A stretch of DNA of 64,000 nucleotides from Janthinobacterium sp. UMAB-56. Lineage in GTDB: Bacteria; Pseudomonadota; Gammaproteobacteria; Burkholderiales; Burkholderiaceae_D. A program made the translations under genes and the position numbers. Shown one piece after another: positions 18,178-27,915 of this stretch. Position 1 is the first letter of the stretch, and each line of letters opens with the position of its first letter. The notes under the pieces are model-generated. The model was not told the origin of the DNA and searched no databases. It worked only from the letters and a program-made list of their open reading frames with translations. The stretch lies in the NCBI RefSeq assembly GCF_900095265.1, contig NZ_LT607663.1:62001-126000 (forward strand). The letters are read 5' to 3'.

Positions 18178-19209
18178 ATGCCGTTCACTTCGCAACACCC
18201 TTTGCAACCCTATTGGGACCTGGCCATCGCGCTCGTGCAGGCGGACGGGCTGGCCGCCGCCCTGGAACTGGGTATTTTCGAGCTACTGTCCACGCCACAC
18301 ACGCCGGCGCAGTTGGCCGAAGCGCTGTCGCTGCATGCGCCGCACACGGCCCTGCTGCTGGAGTTACTCTGGAGCATGGAAGTGCTGGAGCGCAATGAGG
18401 TCGATGACGAGACACAGCGTTACCGCTGCACGGCCGCCACCCTGCAGTATTTCTGCCGCGACTCCATGGCCTTTTGCGGCGACGCCTGGCTGTACCGGCT
18501 GCATGCGCTGCGCCATTTCGCCACCCAGTTACCCAGCATCGTGCGCGACGGCGGCAAAGCGGCGCCGTACACCACGGCGAATGGCGTCAACTGGGCCGCC
18601 GCAGCGCAACAGCAAATCGGCCAGGAGCAGCGCGCCGTCACCATGCGCGCGGCCCTGTCCGTGATGCAGCGCATCGCCCCGTTTGCGGCACGCGCTACGC
18701 CGCTGCGCCTGCTCGACGTGGGCGGCGGCCCCGGCTGGGTTGCCATTGCGCTGGCGCAAGCCCATGCGGGTTTGCACGGCTGCGTCTTCGACTGGCCGGA
18801 AACGGTGGCCGTGGCCGCCGCGAACATCGCCCATGCGCAACTATCCGAGCGGCTGGAGACTTTGGGCGGCGATCTGGCCAGCGACGATATCGGCAGCGCT
18901 TACGACCTCATCTGGTGCTCGTCCGTACTGCACTTCGTGCCCGACATGGCGGGCGCCCTGCGCAAGATGCATGCGGCCTTGAAGCCCGGTGGCGTGCTGG
19001 TCTGCGTCCAAGCGGAAATCGCTGCGGCAGCAGGCGACGCGACGCGCGTGCTGCCGTATTACTTGCCGATGCGTATGCTGGGCCGCACGGTGACACGGCA
19101 GGGGGCATTGGCGCAGTTGCTGCGCGACACGGGCTGGCAGCAAGTGGAGCAATACAAGGCCAGCGATTTTCCCATGGCGCCCGTGCAAGTGCTGATTGCG
19201 CGTACCTAA
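18178..19209 (+). CDS. SAM-dependent O-methyltransferase-like protein, Fur-box associated
   Basis: A 343-residue class I methyltransferase. The N-terminal winged-helix dimerisation region (about 10-95, with ALVQADGLAAALELGIFELL) is typical of plant-type COMT/antibiotic O-methyltransferases. The SAM motif is LLDVGGGPGWVAIALA, followed by GCVFDWPETV, YDLIWCSSVLHFVPD and LKPGGVLVCVQAEI. The start at 18178 follows GGAAGCACC. Substrate unknown. The Fur box upstream and the divergent PchR-like regulator suggest a role in low-iron metabolism, for example modifying a siderophore or secondary metabolite (inference). No biosynthetic genes are adjacent. Confidence 0.85.
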   Translation: MPFTSQHPLQPYWDLAIALVQADGLAAALELGIFELLSTPHTPAQLAEALSLHAPHTALLLELLWSMEVLERNEVDDETQRYRCTAATLQYFCRDSMAFCGDAWLYRLHALRHFATQLPSIVRDGGKAAPYTTANGVNWAAAAQQQIGQEQRAVTMRAALSVMQRIAPFAARATPLRLLDVGGGPGWVAIALAQAHAGLHGCVFDWPETVAVAAANIAHAQLSERLETLGGDLASDDIGSAYDLIWCSSVLHFVPDMAGALRKMHAALKPGGVLVCVQAEIAAAAGDATRVLPYYLPMRMLGRTVTRQGALAQLLRDTGWQQVEQYKASDFPMAPVQVLIART

Positions 19210-19210
19210 C

Positions 19211-19238
19211 AATTACCATTTAGTAATTATCTTTTTTA
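19211..19238 (+). terminator. weak hairpin plus T-run after the methyltransferase
   Basis: AATTAC, 6-nt loop, GTAATT, then a tract ATCTTTTTTA. The stem is short and AT-rich, so termination is only probable. Confidence 0.45.
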
Positions 19239-19357
19239 TAGCAGATGGCAGCACAAATACGCTAAGCTGTGCCTGCAGCGTGGCCGCTGCCTGACGTGGC
19301 TCGCCAGCATAGATCGATGTCATCGCAGCACTTCGCTGCCTCTACAGGGAATCCATC

Positions 19358-20110
19358 ATGAGTCAATATATTGCAGGAAAAGTCGTCGTCATCACCGGTG
19401 CCAGCAGCGGCCTGGGCGAAGCCACCGCGCGCCACCTGGCCGCATTGGGCGCTTGCGTCGTGCTCGGTGCGCGGCGCATGGACTTGCTCAACACCATCGC
19501 CGAGGAAATCACGGCCGCCGGCGGCAAGGCCGCCATCGCCGATACCGACGTCACGGTGCCTGCCGAGGTCAAGAATCTGATCGACACGGCCCTGGCCGTA
19601 TTTGGCAAGGTCGACGTGCTGATCAACAACGCGGGACTGATGGCCATCGCGCCGATGAGCGCCTTGAAGGTCGACGAGTGGAACAACATGATCGATATCA
19701 ACATCAAAGGCGTGTTGAATGGCATCGCCGCCGTCTTGCCCCATTTCCAGGCGCAAAACAGCGGCCATTTCATTAACATCTCGTCGGTGGCGGGACAAAA
19801 AGTCTTCAGTCCGGGCGGCACCGTTTACAGCGGTACGAAGTTTGCCGTCAGCGCCATCTCGGAAGGCTTGCGCCATGAACTGGCCGCCAGCGGCGGCACC
19901 ATCCGCACCACCACCATCTTGCCGGGCGCCATCGATACGGAACTGACAGGCGGCAGCAGCCACGCGGAAAGCGCGGCCGGCTTGAAAGAGTTTTACAAGC
20001 AAGCCATCCCCGCCGACGCGGTGGCACGCGCCGTGGCGTATGCGATCGGGCAACCGGACGACGTGAGCATCAATGAAATCGTGCTGCGTCCCACGGTGCA
20101 GGAGTTTTAA
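19358..20110 (+). CDS. short-chain dehydrogenase/reductase
   Basis: A 250-residue classical SDR: cofactor motif TGASSGLG (about 14-21), NNAG in DVLINNAGLMAIAP, catalytic Ser in INISSVAG, and YSGTK supplying the Tyr and Lys. The sequence resembles YdfG/clavaldehyde-dehydrogenase-like NAD(P)-dependent oxidoreductases with broad hydroxy-acid or aldehyde substrates. It is convergent with a LysR gene; their stop codons overlap in a TTAA. Confidence 0.9.
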   Translation: MSQYIAGKVVVITGASSGLGEATARHLAALGACVVLGARRMDLLNTIAEEITAAGGKAAIADTDVTVPAEVKNLIDTALAVFGKVDVLINNAGLMAIAPMSALKVDEWNNMIDINIKGVLNGIAAVLPHFQAQNSGHFINISSVAGQKVFSPGGTVYSGTKFAVSAISEGLRHELAASGGTIRTTTILPGAIDTELTGGSSHAESAAGLKEFYKQAIPADAVARAVAYAIGQPDDVSINEIVLRPTVQEF

Positions 20111-21006
20111 GCCGCACCTTGCTGCAGCGACTCGATGATCAGGCCGGCCAGCCGCTCGACGGGCGGCCGGGACACGCTGGAGGCACGCAGCAGTTCCAGC
20201 GACAACGGGGGCAGGGCGGGCAAGCCCGCCGCCACGTGATCGAGCGCACACACGGAAGAGGGCAAGCCCAGGCTGGTGCGTACCGTCACGCCCAGCCCGG
20301 CGGCCGCAGCCGCCCACAGGCCTGCCAGGCTGGGACTGGTAAACGCCGTGCGCCAGGCAATGCCGGCCCCATCGAGCGCCTGCGTGGCGCAGCGCTGGAA
20401 CAGGCAATCGCGGTCGAACGTAATGAGCGGCAACGGCTCGCCCGATTCGGGGCGCCAATCCAGGCTGGACGAAGCGATCCAGCGCATGGCCGGTTCGGCA
20501 ATATGCTGGCGCTGCGGCGGCGGATACTCGGCCACGTCGGCGATGCAGGCGCCGCCCCACAGCAGGGCCAGGTCCAGCTGGCCCATGGCCAGCCCCTGCA
20601 TCAAGGCCGTGTTGCGCGCCACATGCGCCTCGATGCGTACTTTCGGGTGCGCGCGGGCAAAACGCCCCAGCACGTCGGGCAGCAAGGCTTCGCCAAAATC
20701 CTCTTGCAAGCCGAGCCTGATCCAGCCTTCCAGTTCCGCCCCGCGCATGGCGACGGCCGCCTCGTCATTGAGTTCCAGCAAGCGGCGCGCATAGCCGAGC
20801 AGCACTTCGCCGCCTGGCGTCAGCGCCAGCCCCCGGCCATCCTTGCGGAACAGGGGCATGCCCGCCTGCTCCTCGAGTTTTTTCAGCTGCGCGCTGACGG
20901 CAGAGGTGGAGCGTCCCACCTTGTCGGCCGCGCGGGCAAAGCTGCCCAGCTCGATGCCAGCCACATAGCTGCGCAGAAAGGCGATGTCGAAATTAAGCAG
21001 GCTCAT
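20107..21006 (-). CDS. LysR-family transcription regulator
   Basis: A 299-residue LysR protein with helix-turn-helix SFARAADKVGRSTSAVSAQL (about 22-41) and a periplasmic-binding-like effector domain. It is divergent from an MFS carrier gene starting at 21119, which is its likely target; the 112-bp gap between them would hold the operator. Effector unknown. Confidence 0.9.
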   Translation of the reverse strand: MSLLNFDIAFLRSYVAGIELGSFARAADKVGRSTSAVSAQLKKLEEQAGMPLFRKDGRGLALTPGGEVLLGYARRLLELNDEAAVAMRGAELEGWIRLGLQEDFGEALLPDVLGRFARAHPKVRIEAHVARNTALMQGLAMGQLDLALLWGGACIADVAEYPPPQRQHIAEPAMRWIASSSLDWRPESGEPLPLITFDRDCLFQRCATQALDGAGIAWRTAFTSPSLAGLWAAAAAGLGVTVRTSLGLPSSVCALDHVAAGLPALPPLSLELLRASSVSRPPVERLAGLIIESLQQGAA

Positions 21007-21118
21007 GGCGCAGATTCAATCGTCCTGTTTTATGGGATGGTATGGTGAAAATTATCTGATATTCAGAATGATCGTAGCGCGCAACACTGTCAGGGTCAAT
21101 CACTTTCCTCACCATGCC

Positions 21119-22384
21119 ATGACCACCAGCTGCCCAGTCATTCCTGTTCCCGTCCCCGCCACCACGCCCGCGCCGGGCGATGCCCACCGCTGGAAAGTAC
21201 TGGCCGTAGGTGTCGCGGCCAATGCCAGCTTTTCCGCCGCCGCCAACGGCATGCCCACTACGGCCATCTGGCTGCGCAGCGGCTATCACCTGAGCAATAC
21301 ACAACTGGGGGTGGCGCTGGGCGCCATGGGCCTGGGCGTGGCCCTGACCGAATTACCCTGGGGCATGGCCACCGACCGCTGGGGCGACCGCCCCGTGCTG
21401 CTGACCGGTTTGCTGGGCACCATGCTGGCGCTATTGACCTTGCTGCTGTGGATCACGCCCCAGGACAGCGCCGTGCCGCCCTTGTGGGCGCTGGCGGCGG
21501 GACTGGCGCTGGTCGGCGTGCTGGGCGGCAGCGTGAATGGCGCCAGCGGCCGCGCCGTGATGCGCTGGTTCGGCCCGGGCGAGCGCGGTTTCGCCATGAG
21601 TATCCGCCAGACAGCCGTGCCGCTCGGCGGCGGCCTCGGCGCCCTCATCCTGCCCAGCCTGGCATCGCGCCATGGCTTCATGCCCGTCTTCGGCGCCCTG
21701 GCGCTCGTATGCGGCCTGTCGGCGTTTTTTACGTGGCGCTGGATGCATGAGCCAGATTTCTCTGCCGAGGCCGCCACGGGCCCGCAAAACGCGCCCACGG
21801 GCCTGCCTGGGCTCAAGCCGCCGCCACCGCTGAAAAATCGCCGGGTCTGGCGCATGGTGGCCGCCATCGGCTTGCTGTGCGTGCCCCAGTTTGCCGTACT
21901 CAGCTACGCCACCGTGTTCCTGCACGACCATGGCCACCTGGGCCTGGCGGCCATCACGGCCGTGATGGTGGCCCTGCAGGCGGGCGCCATGGTGATGCGC
22001 ATCTGGAGCGGCCGCCACACGGACCGCCACGCGAACCGGCCCGCCTACCTGCGCGGCTCGGCCCTGGTGGCGCTGGCTTCATTCCTTGTACTGGGTTGCA
22101 TCGCCTGGCTGGAGGCGCCGGGCTGGCTGCTGATGGCCGCCGTGGTGGCGGCCGGCATCGCCGTGTCCGCCTGGCACGGTGTGGCCTACACGGAACTGGC
22201 CACGGAAGCGGGCGGCACCAACGCGGGCACGGCCCTGGGCATGGCGAACACGGCAGTCTACGTGGGGCTGTTCCTGACACCGGTCACCCTCCCGCACCTG
22301 CTGGCAGCCAGCAACTGGCCCGTCGTGTGGTGGCTGGCGGGGCTGGTGGCGCTGTGTACCTGGCCGCTGTTTCCTAAAGCTTAG
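21119..22384 (+). CDS. MFS transporter (CynX/NimT-like)
   Basis: A 421-residue protein with about 12 hydrophobic segments. The loop between segments 2 and 3 holds the MFS signature variant GMATDRWGDRPVLL. Overall pattern resembles the CynX/NimT or cyanate-permease branch. The start at 21119 has a poor ribosome binding site; an in-frame ATG at 21068 is an alternative. Probably controlled by the divergent LysR regulator. Its stop overlaps the stop of the next, convergent gene. Confidence 0.82.
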   Translation: MTTSCPVIPVPVPATTPAPGDAHRWKVLAVGVAANASFSAAANGMPTTAIWLRSGYHLSNTQLGVALGAMGLGVALTELPWGMATDRWGDRPVLLTGLLGTMLALLTLLLWITPQDSAVPPLWALAAGLALVGVLGGSVNGASGRAVMRWFGPGERGFAMSIRQTAVPLGGGLGALILPSLASRHGFMPVFGALALVCGLSAFFTWRWMHEPDFSAEAATGPQNAPTGLPGLKPPPPLKNRRVWRMVAAIGLLCVPQFAVLSYATVFLHDHGHLGLAAITAVMVALQAGAMVMRIWSGRHTDRHANRPAYLRGSALVALASFLVLGCIAWLEAPGWLLMAAVVAAGIAVSAWHGVAYTELATEAGGTNAGTALGMANTAVYVGLFLTPVTLPHLLAASNWPVVWWLAGLVALCTWPLFPKA

Positions 22385-23040
22385 GGCAATAAAGAAATAC
22401 GGTAAATACAGCGCATCGCATTCGTCAGCAAATGCTGCTCGCGCACGATGCTGGCGCTGGGCCCCACCACTTCCTGGAACAGCTGCAATTCGGAGCGGCA
22501 AAAACCCTGGCAGGTACGCGCGGCGGCGCAGATGGGGCAGTGGTCTTCGATCAGCAACCAGTCGTCGCCATCCGCTTCCACGCGGGCCATATAACCCTCT
22601 TCATCGCGCACGGCCGCCAGTTGCTGCAGCCGCGTGGGCAAGTCCGGCGCCGAGCAGGCCAGCGCGTAGGCGCCACGGCTTTCCTCTTCGCGCTGCGCGA
22701 TCAGTTTATCCAGCCCCGCTTCGCCGAACAGCTGGCGCACCGAGCCGATCAGCTTGATCGTCAGCTGCGCATGCGTGTCGGGGAAGCGCGCATTGCCCGC
22801 TTCCGTCAAGACCCAGTTCTGGCGCGGCCGTCCGGCGCCGGCCTGCGCTTCCTGGCGCCCCTCGATCAAACCAGCCGCCACCAGCTTTTGCACTTGCTGG
22901 CGCGCCGCCTCGCCCGTCATGTCCAGGGTCTTGGCCAGGGTTGCCGTGGAGACGGGCCCCTTGGTCTTGATGAAATACAGGATGCGCTCCGTCGTTTGCG
23001 GCGCTTCGCTATTATCCAAACGTTTACTTGTGTAATTCAT
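22381..23040 (-). CDS. winged-helix regulator with C-terminal Cys cluster (SufR/ArsR-like)
   Basis: A 219-residue regulator. N-terminal winged helix (TERILYFIKTKGPVSTATLA, then KTLDMTGEAARQQVQKLVAAGL), a middle dimerisation region, and near residue 175-190 the cluster CPICAAARTCQGFC with four Cys in 14 residues followed by RSELQLFQEVVG. This arrangement occurs in the SufR-like group of regulators, where the cysteines can hold an Fe-S cluster or metal. The ATG at 23040 is used; a TTG three codons earlier is possible. It is divergent from DUF2165-RND efflux genes, which it probably controls. Confidence 0.85.
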   Translation of the reverse strand: MNYTSKRLDNSEAPQTTERILYFIKTKGPVSTATLAKTLDMTGEAARQQVQKLVAAGLIEGRQEAQAGAGRPRQNWVLTEAGNARFPDTHAQLTIKLIGSVRQLFGEAGLDKLIAQREEESRGAYALACSAPDLPTRLQQLAAVRDEEGYMARVEADGDDWLLIEDHCPICAAARTCQGFCRSELQLFQEVVGPSASIVREQHLLTNAMRCIYRISLLP

Positions 23041-23164
23041 TTCACTCAACTATCATGGGGCCAGTTAACCAACTAATTGCTTGCATAATAGGCCGGTAGC
23101 TCCCCGCTGTCGAGGGATTTCCACGTCCGCATGCAGGCAAGACACCTTTTGGACTGGACTTCCC

Positions 23165-23647
23165 ATGCATCTGCAGCACTCCATCTGGCTGTTTCACGCC
23201 ATTCTCGCTACCGGCCTGGCCATCTGGCTCAGCCTGGCCGCCATCAACAATTTGCACGCCTTCCACGGCGCTGTCTGGGCCATCGGCAACACCATGCGCA
23301 TGGACCCGCTGCGCCAGGACCCGACCATCCAGACGCCGCTGCTGCGCCGCGCCCTAACTTCACTGACCCTGCACCGGCTATCGCTGGGCGTGGTGCTGGC
23401 GCTGCAACTGCTGGCCGCCATCGCCGCCTGGACCGGCGTGACGCTGTTTGTCGGCGGCGGCCTGGCCACTGCCTTGCCGTGGCTGAACCTGGCCCTGTGC
23501 GCCATGGCCGCCTTTTTGCTGCTGATGCACCTGGGTGGCCTGTGGTTCGGCTACTGGATCGCGCAGGAAGGCTTGCAGACGACGCACGTGGTGCTGCTGC
23601 TGTGGACCCTGGGCTTGTTCTTTCTCTTCAACGCGCAGCGGACCTGA
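23165..23647 (+). CDS. DUF2165-like small integral membrane protein
   Basis: A 160-residue protein with four predicted membrane helices: SIWLFHAILATGLAIWLSLA, a segment after TLHRLSLGVV, WLNLALCAMAAFLLLMHLGG, and VVLLLWTLGLFFLF at the end. A short soluble part (MDPLRQDPTIQTPLLRRA) lies after the first helix. Pattern matches predicted small integral membrane proteins of the DUF2165 group; function unknown. It is 53 nt upstream of the RND adaptor and probably the first gene of the efflux operon. Confidence 0.7.
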   Translation: MHLQHSIWLFHAILATGLAIWLSLAAINNLHAFHGAVWAIGNTMRMDPLRQDPTIQTPLLRRALTSLTLHRLSLGVVLALQLLAAIAAWTGVTLFVGGGLATALPWLNLALCAMAAFLLLMHLGGLWFGYWIAQEGLQTTHVVLLLWTLGLFFLFNAQRT

Positions 23648-23700
23648 TCAGCCTCCGCTGCGCCTCTTCTTCCCTTTGTAATGCTGTAAAGGACTTCATC

Positions 23701-24801
23701 ATGCATACGAAACTCGTCGGCGCTTCCGCGCTGGCCCTCACGCTGGCCATCGCCGGTGCCGCGCTGTCCCCCCGCGCCGACTCGCATGCGGCCGATGCCG
23801 CTGCCACTCCCGCCACCAAGGTGGCTCTGGTCCCCGTCGTACTGGGCACGCAGGAACGCTACTTCACGGGCGTGGGCGAACTGGAGGCGGCGCGCCAGGT
23901 GCAAGTGGCCGCCGAAACGGGCGGGCGCATCACGCAGATCCACTTTGCATCGGGGCAAACCGTGGCGGCCGGCGCCATCCTCGTGCAACTCAATGACGCG
24001 CCAGAACAGGCAGCCCTGCTGCGCCAGCGCGCGCAGCTGAAAAACGCGGAAAGCAGTCATGCCCGCACGGCGCAAATGGTCAGGGACAAGGCCGCCACGC
24101 AGGAGCAATTGGATAGCGCCCTGGCCGCGCGCGATGCGGCGCTGGGCGATGTGCGCCAGACGCAAGCGCTGATCGCGCAAAAGACCATCCGCGCGCCGTT
24201 CGCCGGACAGCTGGGCATCCGCAAGGTGCATGCGGGCCAGTACCTGAACGCGGCCGATACGGTGGCCAGTTTGATCGACACGAAGGCCCTGCTGGTGAAC
24301 TTCGCCCTTGATGAACAGAGCAGCGCCAAACTGGCGCCGGGCCAGGCCGTGCAAGTGCTGGTGGACGCCTATCCCGGCGACGTCTTCACGGCAAAGATCA
24401 ACGCCATCGACCCGCTGATCGCCCGTTCACGCATGGTGCAGGTACAGGCGGCGCTCGCCAATCCCCACAGCGCCCTGAAGGCAGGCATGTACGCCAACGT
24501 GCGCGTGGCGCGCGAAGCGGGACAACAACTGACGGTGCCGGAAACGGCGGTGACCTACAGCGCGTATGGCGACACGGTCTTCGTCGCGCAACAGGAGGGA
24601 AAACAGCCACTCACCGTCAAGCGCGTGGGCGTGACCCTGGGCGAGCGGGCAGGGGGCCGCGTGGAAATCGTCAAGGGCTTGCGCGAGGGCCAGCGCGTGG
24701 TCGCCTCGGGCCAGCTGAAACTGGCGGACGGCATGGCCGTGCAAGCCGTGCCCAATACCCTGGACGAGGCCAAGCGCGCCGCGCCCAGGGCCGGTTCGTA
24801 A
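23701..24801 (+). CDS. RND efflux periplasmic adaptor (MFP) subunit
   Basis: A 366-residue secreted adaptor: signal peptide (about 1-28), barrel-sandwich/lipoyl halves (GGRITQIHFASGQTVAAGAI and TIRAPFAGQLGIRKVHAGQY), a helical hairpin between them, then beta-barrel and membrane-proximal domains (LKAGMYANVRVAREAGQQLT). It links the inner-membrane RND pump to the outer-membrane channel. The permease gene starts 15 nt downstream. No lipobox is evident, so it is not clearly a lipoprotein. Confidence 0.92.
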   Translation: MHTKLVGASALALTLAIAGAALSPRADSHAADAAATPATKVALVPVVLGTQERYFTGVGELEAARQVQVAAETGGRITQIHFASGQTVAAGAILVQLNDAPEQAALLRQRAQLKNAESSHARTAQMVRDKAATQEQLDSALAARDAALGDVRQTQALIAQKTIRAPFAGQLGIRKVHAGQYLNAADTVASLIDTKALLVNFALDEQSSAKLAPGQAVQVLVDAYPGDVFTAKINAIDPLIARSRMVQVQAALANPHSALKAGMYANVRVAREAGQQLTVPETAVTYSAYGDTVFVAQQEGKQPLTVKRVGVTLGERAGGRVEIVKGLREGQRVVASGQLKLADGMAVQAVPNTLDEAKRAAPRAGS

Positions 24802-24816
24802 AGGAAGGCGAGCAAC

Positions 24817-27800
24817 ATGAAATTTACCGATTTGTTTGTGCGCCGCCCTGTGCTGGCGCTGGTGATCAGCACCCTGATCCTGATGCTGGGCGTGATCGCC
24901 ATCAAGCAGCTGCCGATACGCCAGTACCCGATGCTCGAATCGTCCACCATCACGGTGACGACCACGTATCCGGGCGCCTCGGCGGAACTGATGCAGGGTT
25001 TTGTGACGCAGCCGATCGCGCAAGCCGTGTCGTCGGTGGAAGGCATCGACTACCTGACTTCGTCGTCCGTGCAAGGCAGCAGCACGGTCACCGTACGCAT
25101 GGAATTGAACCGCGATTCCACGCAGGCCTTGACGGAAGTGATGGCCAAGGTCAACCAGGTGCGCTACAAGCTGCCCGAAGGCGCTTTTGACCCCGTGATC
25201 GAGCGCGCTGCCGGCGATTCCTCGGCCGTCGCCTATGTGGGCTTTGCCAGCGAGAGCGTGTCGGCGCCCGCGCTGACGGACTACCTGGCGCGCGTGGTGC
25301 AGCCGATGTTCGCCACCATCGACGGCGTGGCGAAAGTGGACGTGTATGGCGGCCAGCAGCTGGCCATGCGTTTGTGGATCGATCCGGCAAAACTGGCCGC
25401 GCGCGGCCTGACGGCGGCCGACGTGGCCGATAGCGTGCGGCGCAATAACTACCAGGCGGCGCCCGGCAAAGTGAAGGGGCAGTTCGTCGTCTCTAACATC
25501 AGCGTCAACACGGATCTGACCAGCGTGGCGCAGTTTCGCGACATGGTCATCAAGAAGGGCGGCGATGCAAAAGACAGCGCTGCGCTTGTGCGTTTGAAGG
25601 ACGTGGGCACGGTGGAACTGGGCGCAGCCGCGACAGAAACGAGCGGCATCATGGATGGCGTGCCGGCGGTGTACCTGGGCCTGTCGCCCACGCCGGGCGG
25701 CAACCCGCTGGTGATCGTCGACGGCATCAAGAAACTGCTGCCGGAGATCCAGAAAACCCTGCCGCCCGGCGTGAAAGTCGAGCTGGCGTTCGAGACGGCG
25801 CGCTTCATCCAGTCCTCCATCGACGAGGTGGCGCACACCCTGCTCGAAGCGCTTCTCATTGTCGTCATCGTGATCTACCTGTGCATGGGTTCCTTGCGCT
25901 CGGTGCTGATTCCCGTGGTGACGATCCCGCTGTCGATGCTGGGCGCGGCGGCGCTGATGCTGGCCTTCGGCTTCAGCATCAATTTACTCACCCTGCTGGC
26001 GATGGTGCTGGCCGTGGGCCTGGTGGTCGATGACGCCATCGTCGTGGTGGAAAACGTGCACCGCCATATCGAGGAAGGCAAGACGCCCGTGGCGGCCGCC
26101 CTGGTGGGGGCGCGCGAAGTGGCAGGTCCCGTCATCGCCATGACGATCACCCTGGCCGCCGTATACGCGCCGATCGGCATGATGGGCGGCTTGACGGGCG
26201 CGCTGTTCAAGGAATTCGCGCTGACCCTGGCCGGCGCCGTGGTGGTGTCGGGCGTGGTGGCGCTGACCTTGTCTCCCGTGATGAGTTCCTTGCTGCTGCA
26301 GCCGAAACAGGCGGAAGGGCGCATGGCGCGCGCCGCCGAGCATTTCTTCGAGGGCTTGACCTCGCGCTATGCGCGCCTGCTGGACCGCTCCCTGCACCAC
26401 CGCTGGCTGAGCGCCGGTTTCGCTGCGCTGGTGATGGTGAGTCTGCCGTTTTTGTACCTGCTGCCGCAGCGCGAACTGGCGCCGGCGGAAGACCAGGCCA
26501 GCGTCTTGACGGCCATCAAGGCACCGCAGCATGCCAACCTCGATTACGTCGAGCGCTTTTCGTACAAGCTCGATGACATCTATAAAAATATTCCCGAAAC
26601 GGCGTCGCGCTGGATCATCAATGGCGGCGAAGGGCCGGCATCGAGCATCGGCGGCATCAACCTGACGCCGTGGGCCGAACGTTCGCGCAATGCGGCCGTC
26701 ATCCAGGCCGAATTGCAGCATGCCGTGGGCGACGTGGAAGGCACCAGCATCTTCGCCTTCCAGCTGGCGCCCCTGCCAGGGTCGAGCGGCGGCTTGCCCG
26801 TGCAACTGGTCTTGCGCAGTGCGCAGGATTACGCCACCCTGTTCCGCACCATGGAAGACGTCAAGCAGCGCGCGCGCGATAGCGGCCTGTTCGCCGTCGT
26901 CGACAGCGACCTCGATTACAACAACCCCGTCGTGAAAGTGCGCGTGGACCGTTCAAAAGCCAATAGCCTGGGCATCCGCATGCAGGACATCGGCGAATCG
27001 CTGGCCGTGCTGGTGGGCGAGAATTACCTGAACCGCTTCGGCATGGATGGCCGCGCGTATGACGTCATCGCGCAAAGCCCGCGCGAACAGCGATTGACGG
27101 CGCAAGCCCTGACGCAGCAGTACGTGCGCGCCGACGATGGCAGTCTGCTGCCCCTGTCGGCCATCGTGTCGGTGAGCGAGCAGATCGAGCCGAACATGCT
27201 GACGCAATTCAACCAGCAAAATGCGGCCACCTTCCAGGGCGTGCCGGCGCCGGGCGTGACTCTGGGCGACGCCGTGGCCTTCCTCGATGGCGTGGCCAAG
27301 ACCCTGCCACCGGGCTTCAGCTACGACTGGCAATCCGATGCGCGCCAGTTCGCCACGGAAGGCAATGCCCTGCTGCTGGCCTTCTTGGCGGCCGTCGTCG
27401 TGATTTACCTGGTGCTGGCGGCGCAGTATGAAAGCCTGACAGACCCCTTGATCATCCTGATCACGGTGCCCCTGTCGATTTGCGGCGCCCTGATTCCCCT
27501 GGCGCTCGGTTACGCCACCGTCAATATCTACACGCAGATCGGCCTCGTGACCCTGATCGGCTTGATCAGCAAACACGGCATCTTGATGGTGGAATTTGCC
27601 AATGAATTGCAGGTGCATGAAGGGCTGGACCGCATCACGGCCATCCGCAAGGCGGCGCAGATCCGTCTGCGCCCGATTTTGATGACGACGGCCGCCATGG
27701 TGGTGGGCCTGGTGCCGCTGCTGTTCGCTTCCGGCGCAGGCTCCAACAGCCGTTTCGGCCTGGGTGTGGTGATCGTCTCGGGCATGTTGATCGGCACCTT

Positions 27801-27915
27801 CTTTACCCTGTTCGTGCTGCCCACCGTGTACACCTTTTTGGCCCGCCGCCACACGGCCGACCATGCCACGCCGCGCGCGCGCGACCTGTCGCAGGCGCTG
27901 AAGGAATCCCTATGA
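24817..27915 (+). CDS. RND efflux permease, HAE-1-like
   Basis: A 1032-residue RND pump with 12 membrane segments and two large periplasmic loops. TM4 has the proton-relay pair in VGLVVDDAIVVVENVHRH; TM10 region LVTLIGLISKHGILMVEFAN is also typical. It is closest in style to MexF/MdtB-like multidrug pumps, although the substrate cannot be called. Its stop overlaps the outer-membrane factor start by ATGA. Confidence 0.93.
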   Translation: MKFTDLFVRRPVLALVISTLILMLGVIAIKQLPIRQYPMLESSTITVTTTYPGASAELMQGFVTQPIAQAVSSVEGIDYLTSSSVQGSSTVTVRMELNRDSTQALTEVMAKVNQVRYKLPEGAFDPVIERAAGDSSAVAYVGFASESVSAPALTDYLARVVQPMFATIDGVAKVDVYGGQQLAMRLWIDPAKLAARGLTAADVADSVRRNNYQAAPGKVKGQFVVSNISVNTDLTSVAQFRDMVIKKGGDAKDSAALVRLKDVGTVELGAAATETSGIMDGVPAVYLGLSPTPGGNPLVIVDGIKKLLPEIQKTLPPGVKVELAFETARFIQSSIDEVAHTLLEALLIVVIVIYLCMGSLRSVLIPVVTIPLSMLGAAALMLAFGFSINLLTLLAMVLAVGLVVDDAIVVVENVHRHIEEGKTPVAAALVGAREVAGPVIAMTITLAAVYAPIGMMGGLTGALFKEFALTLAGAVVVSGVVALTLSPVMSSLLLQPKQAEGRMARAAEHFFEGLTSRYARLLDRSLHHRWLSAGFAALVMVSLPFLYLLPQRELAPAEDQASVLTAIKAPQHANLDYVERFSYKLDDIYKNIPETASRWIINGGEGPASSIGGINLTPWAERSRNAAVIQAELQHAVGDVEGTSIFAFQLAPLPGSSGGLPVQLVLRSAQDYATLFRTMEDVKQRARDSGLFAVVDSDLDYNNPVVKVRVDRSKANSLGIRMQDIGESLAVLVGENYLNRFGMDGRAYDVIAQSPREQRLTAQALTQQYVRADDGSLLPLSAIVSVSEQIEPNMLTQFNQQNAATFQGVPAPGVTLGDAVAFLDGVAKTLPPGFSYDWQSDARQFATEGNALLLAFLAAVVVIYLVLAAQYESLTDPLIILITVPLSICGALIPLALGYATVNIYTQIGLVTLIGLISKHGILMVEFANELQVHEGLDRITAIRKAAQIRLRPILMTTAAMVVGLVPLLFASGAGSNSRFGLGVVIVSGMLIGTFFTLFVLPTVYTFLARRHTADHATPRARDLSQALKESL

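Noticed and set aside
19262-20560. A 432-codon minus-strand frame spanning the SDR and LysR genes
   Set aside because: It crosses two genes with clear domains and itself shows none.
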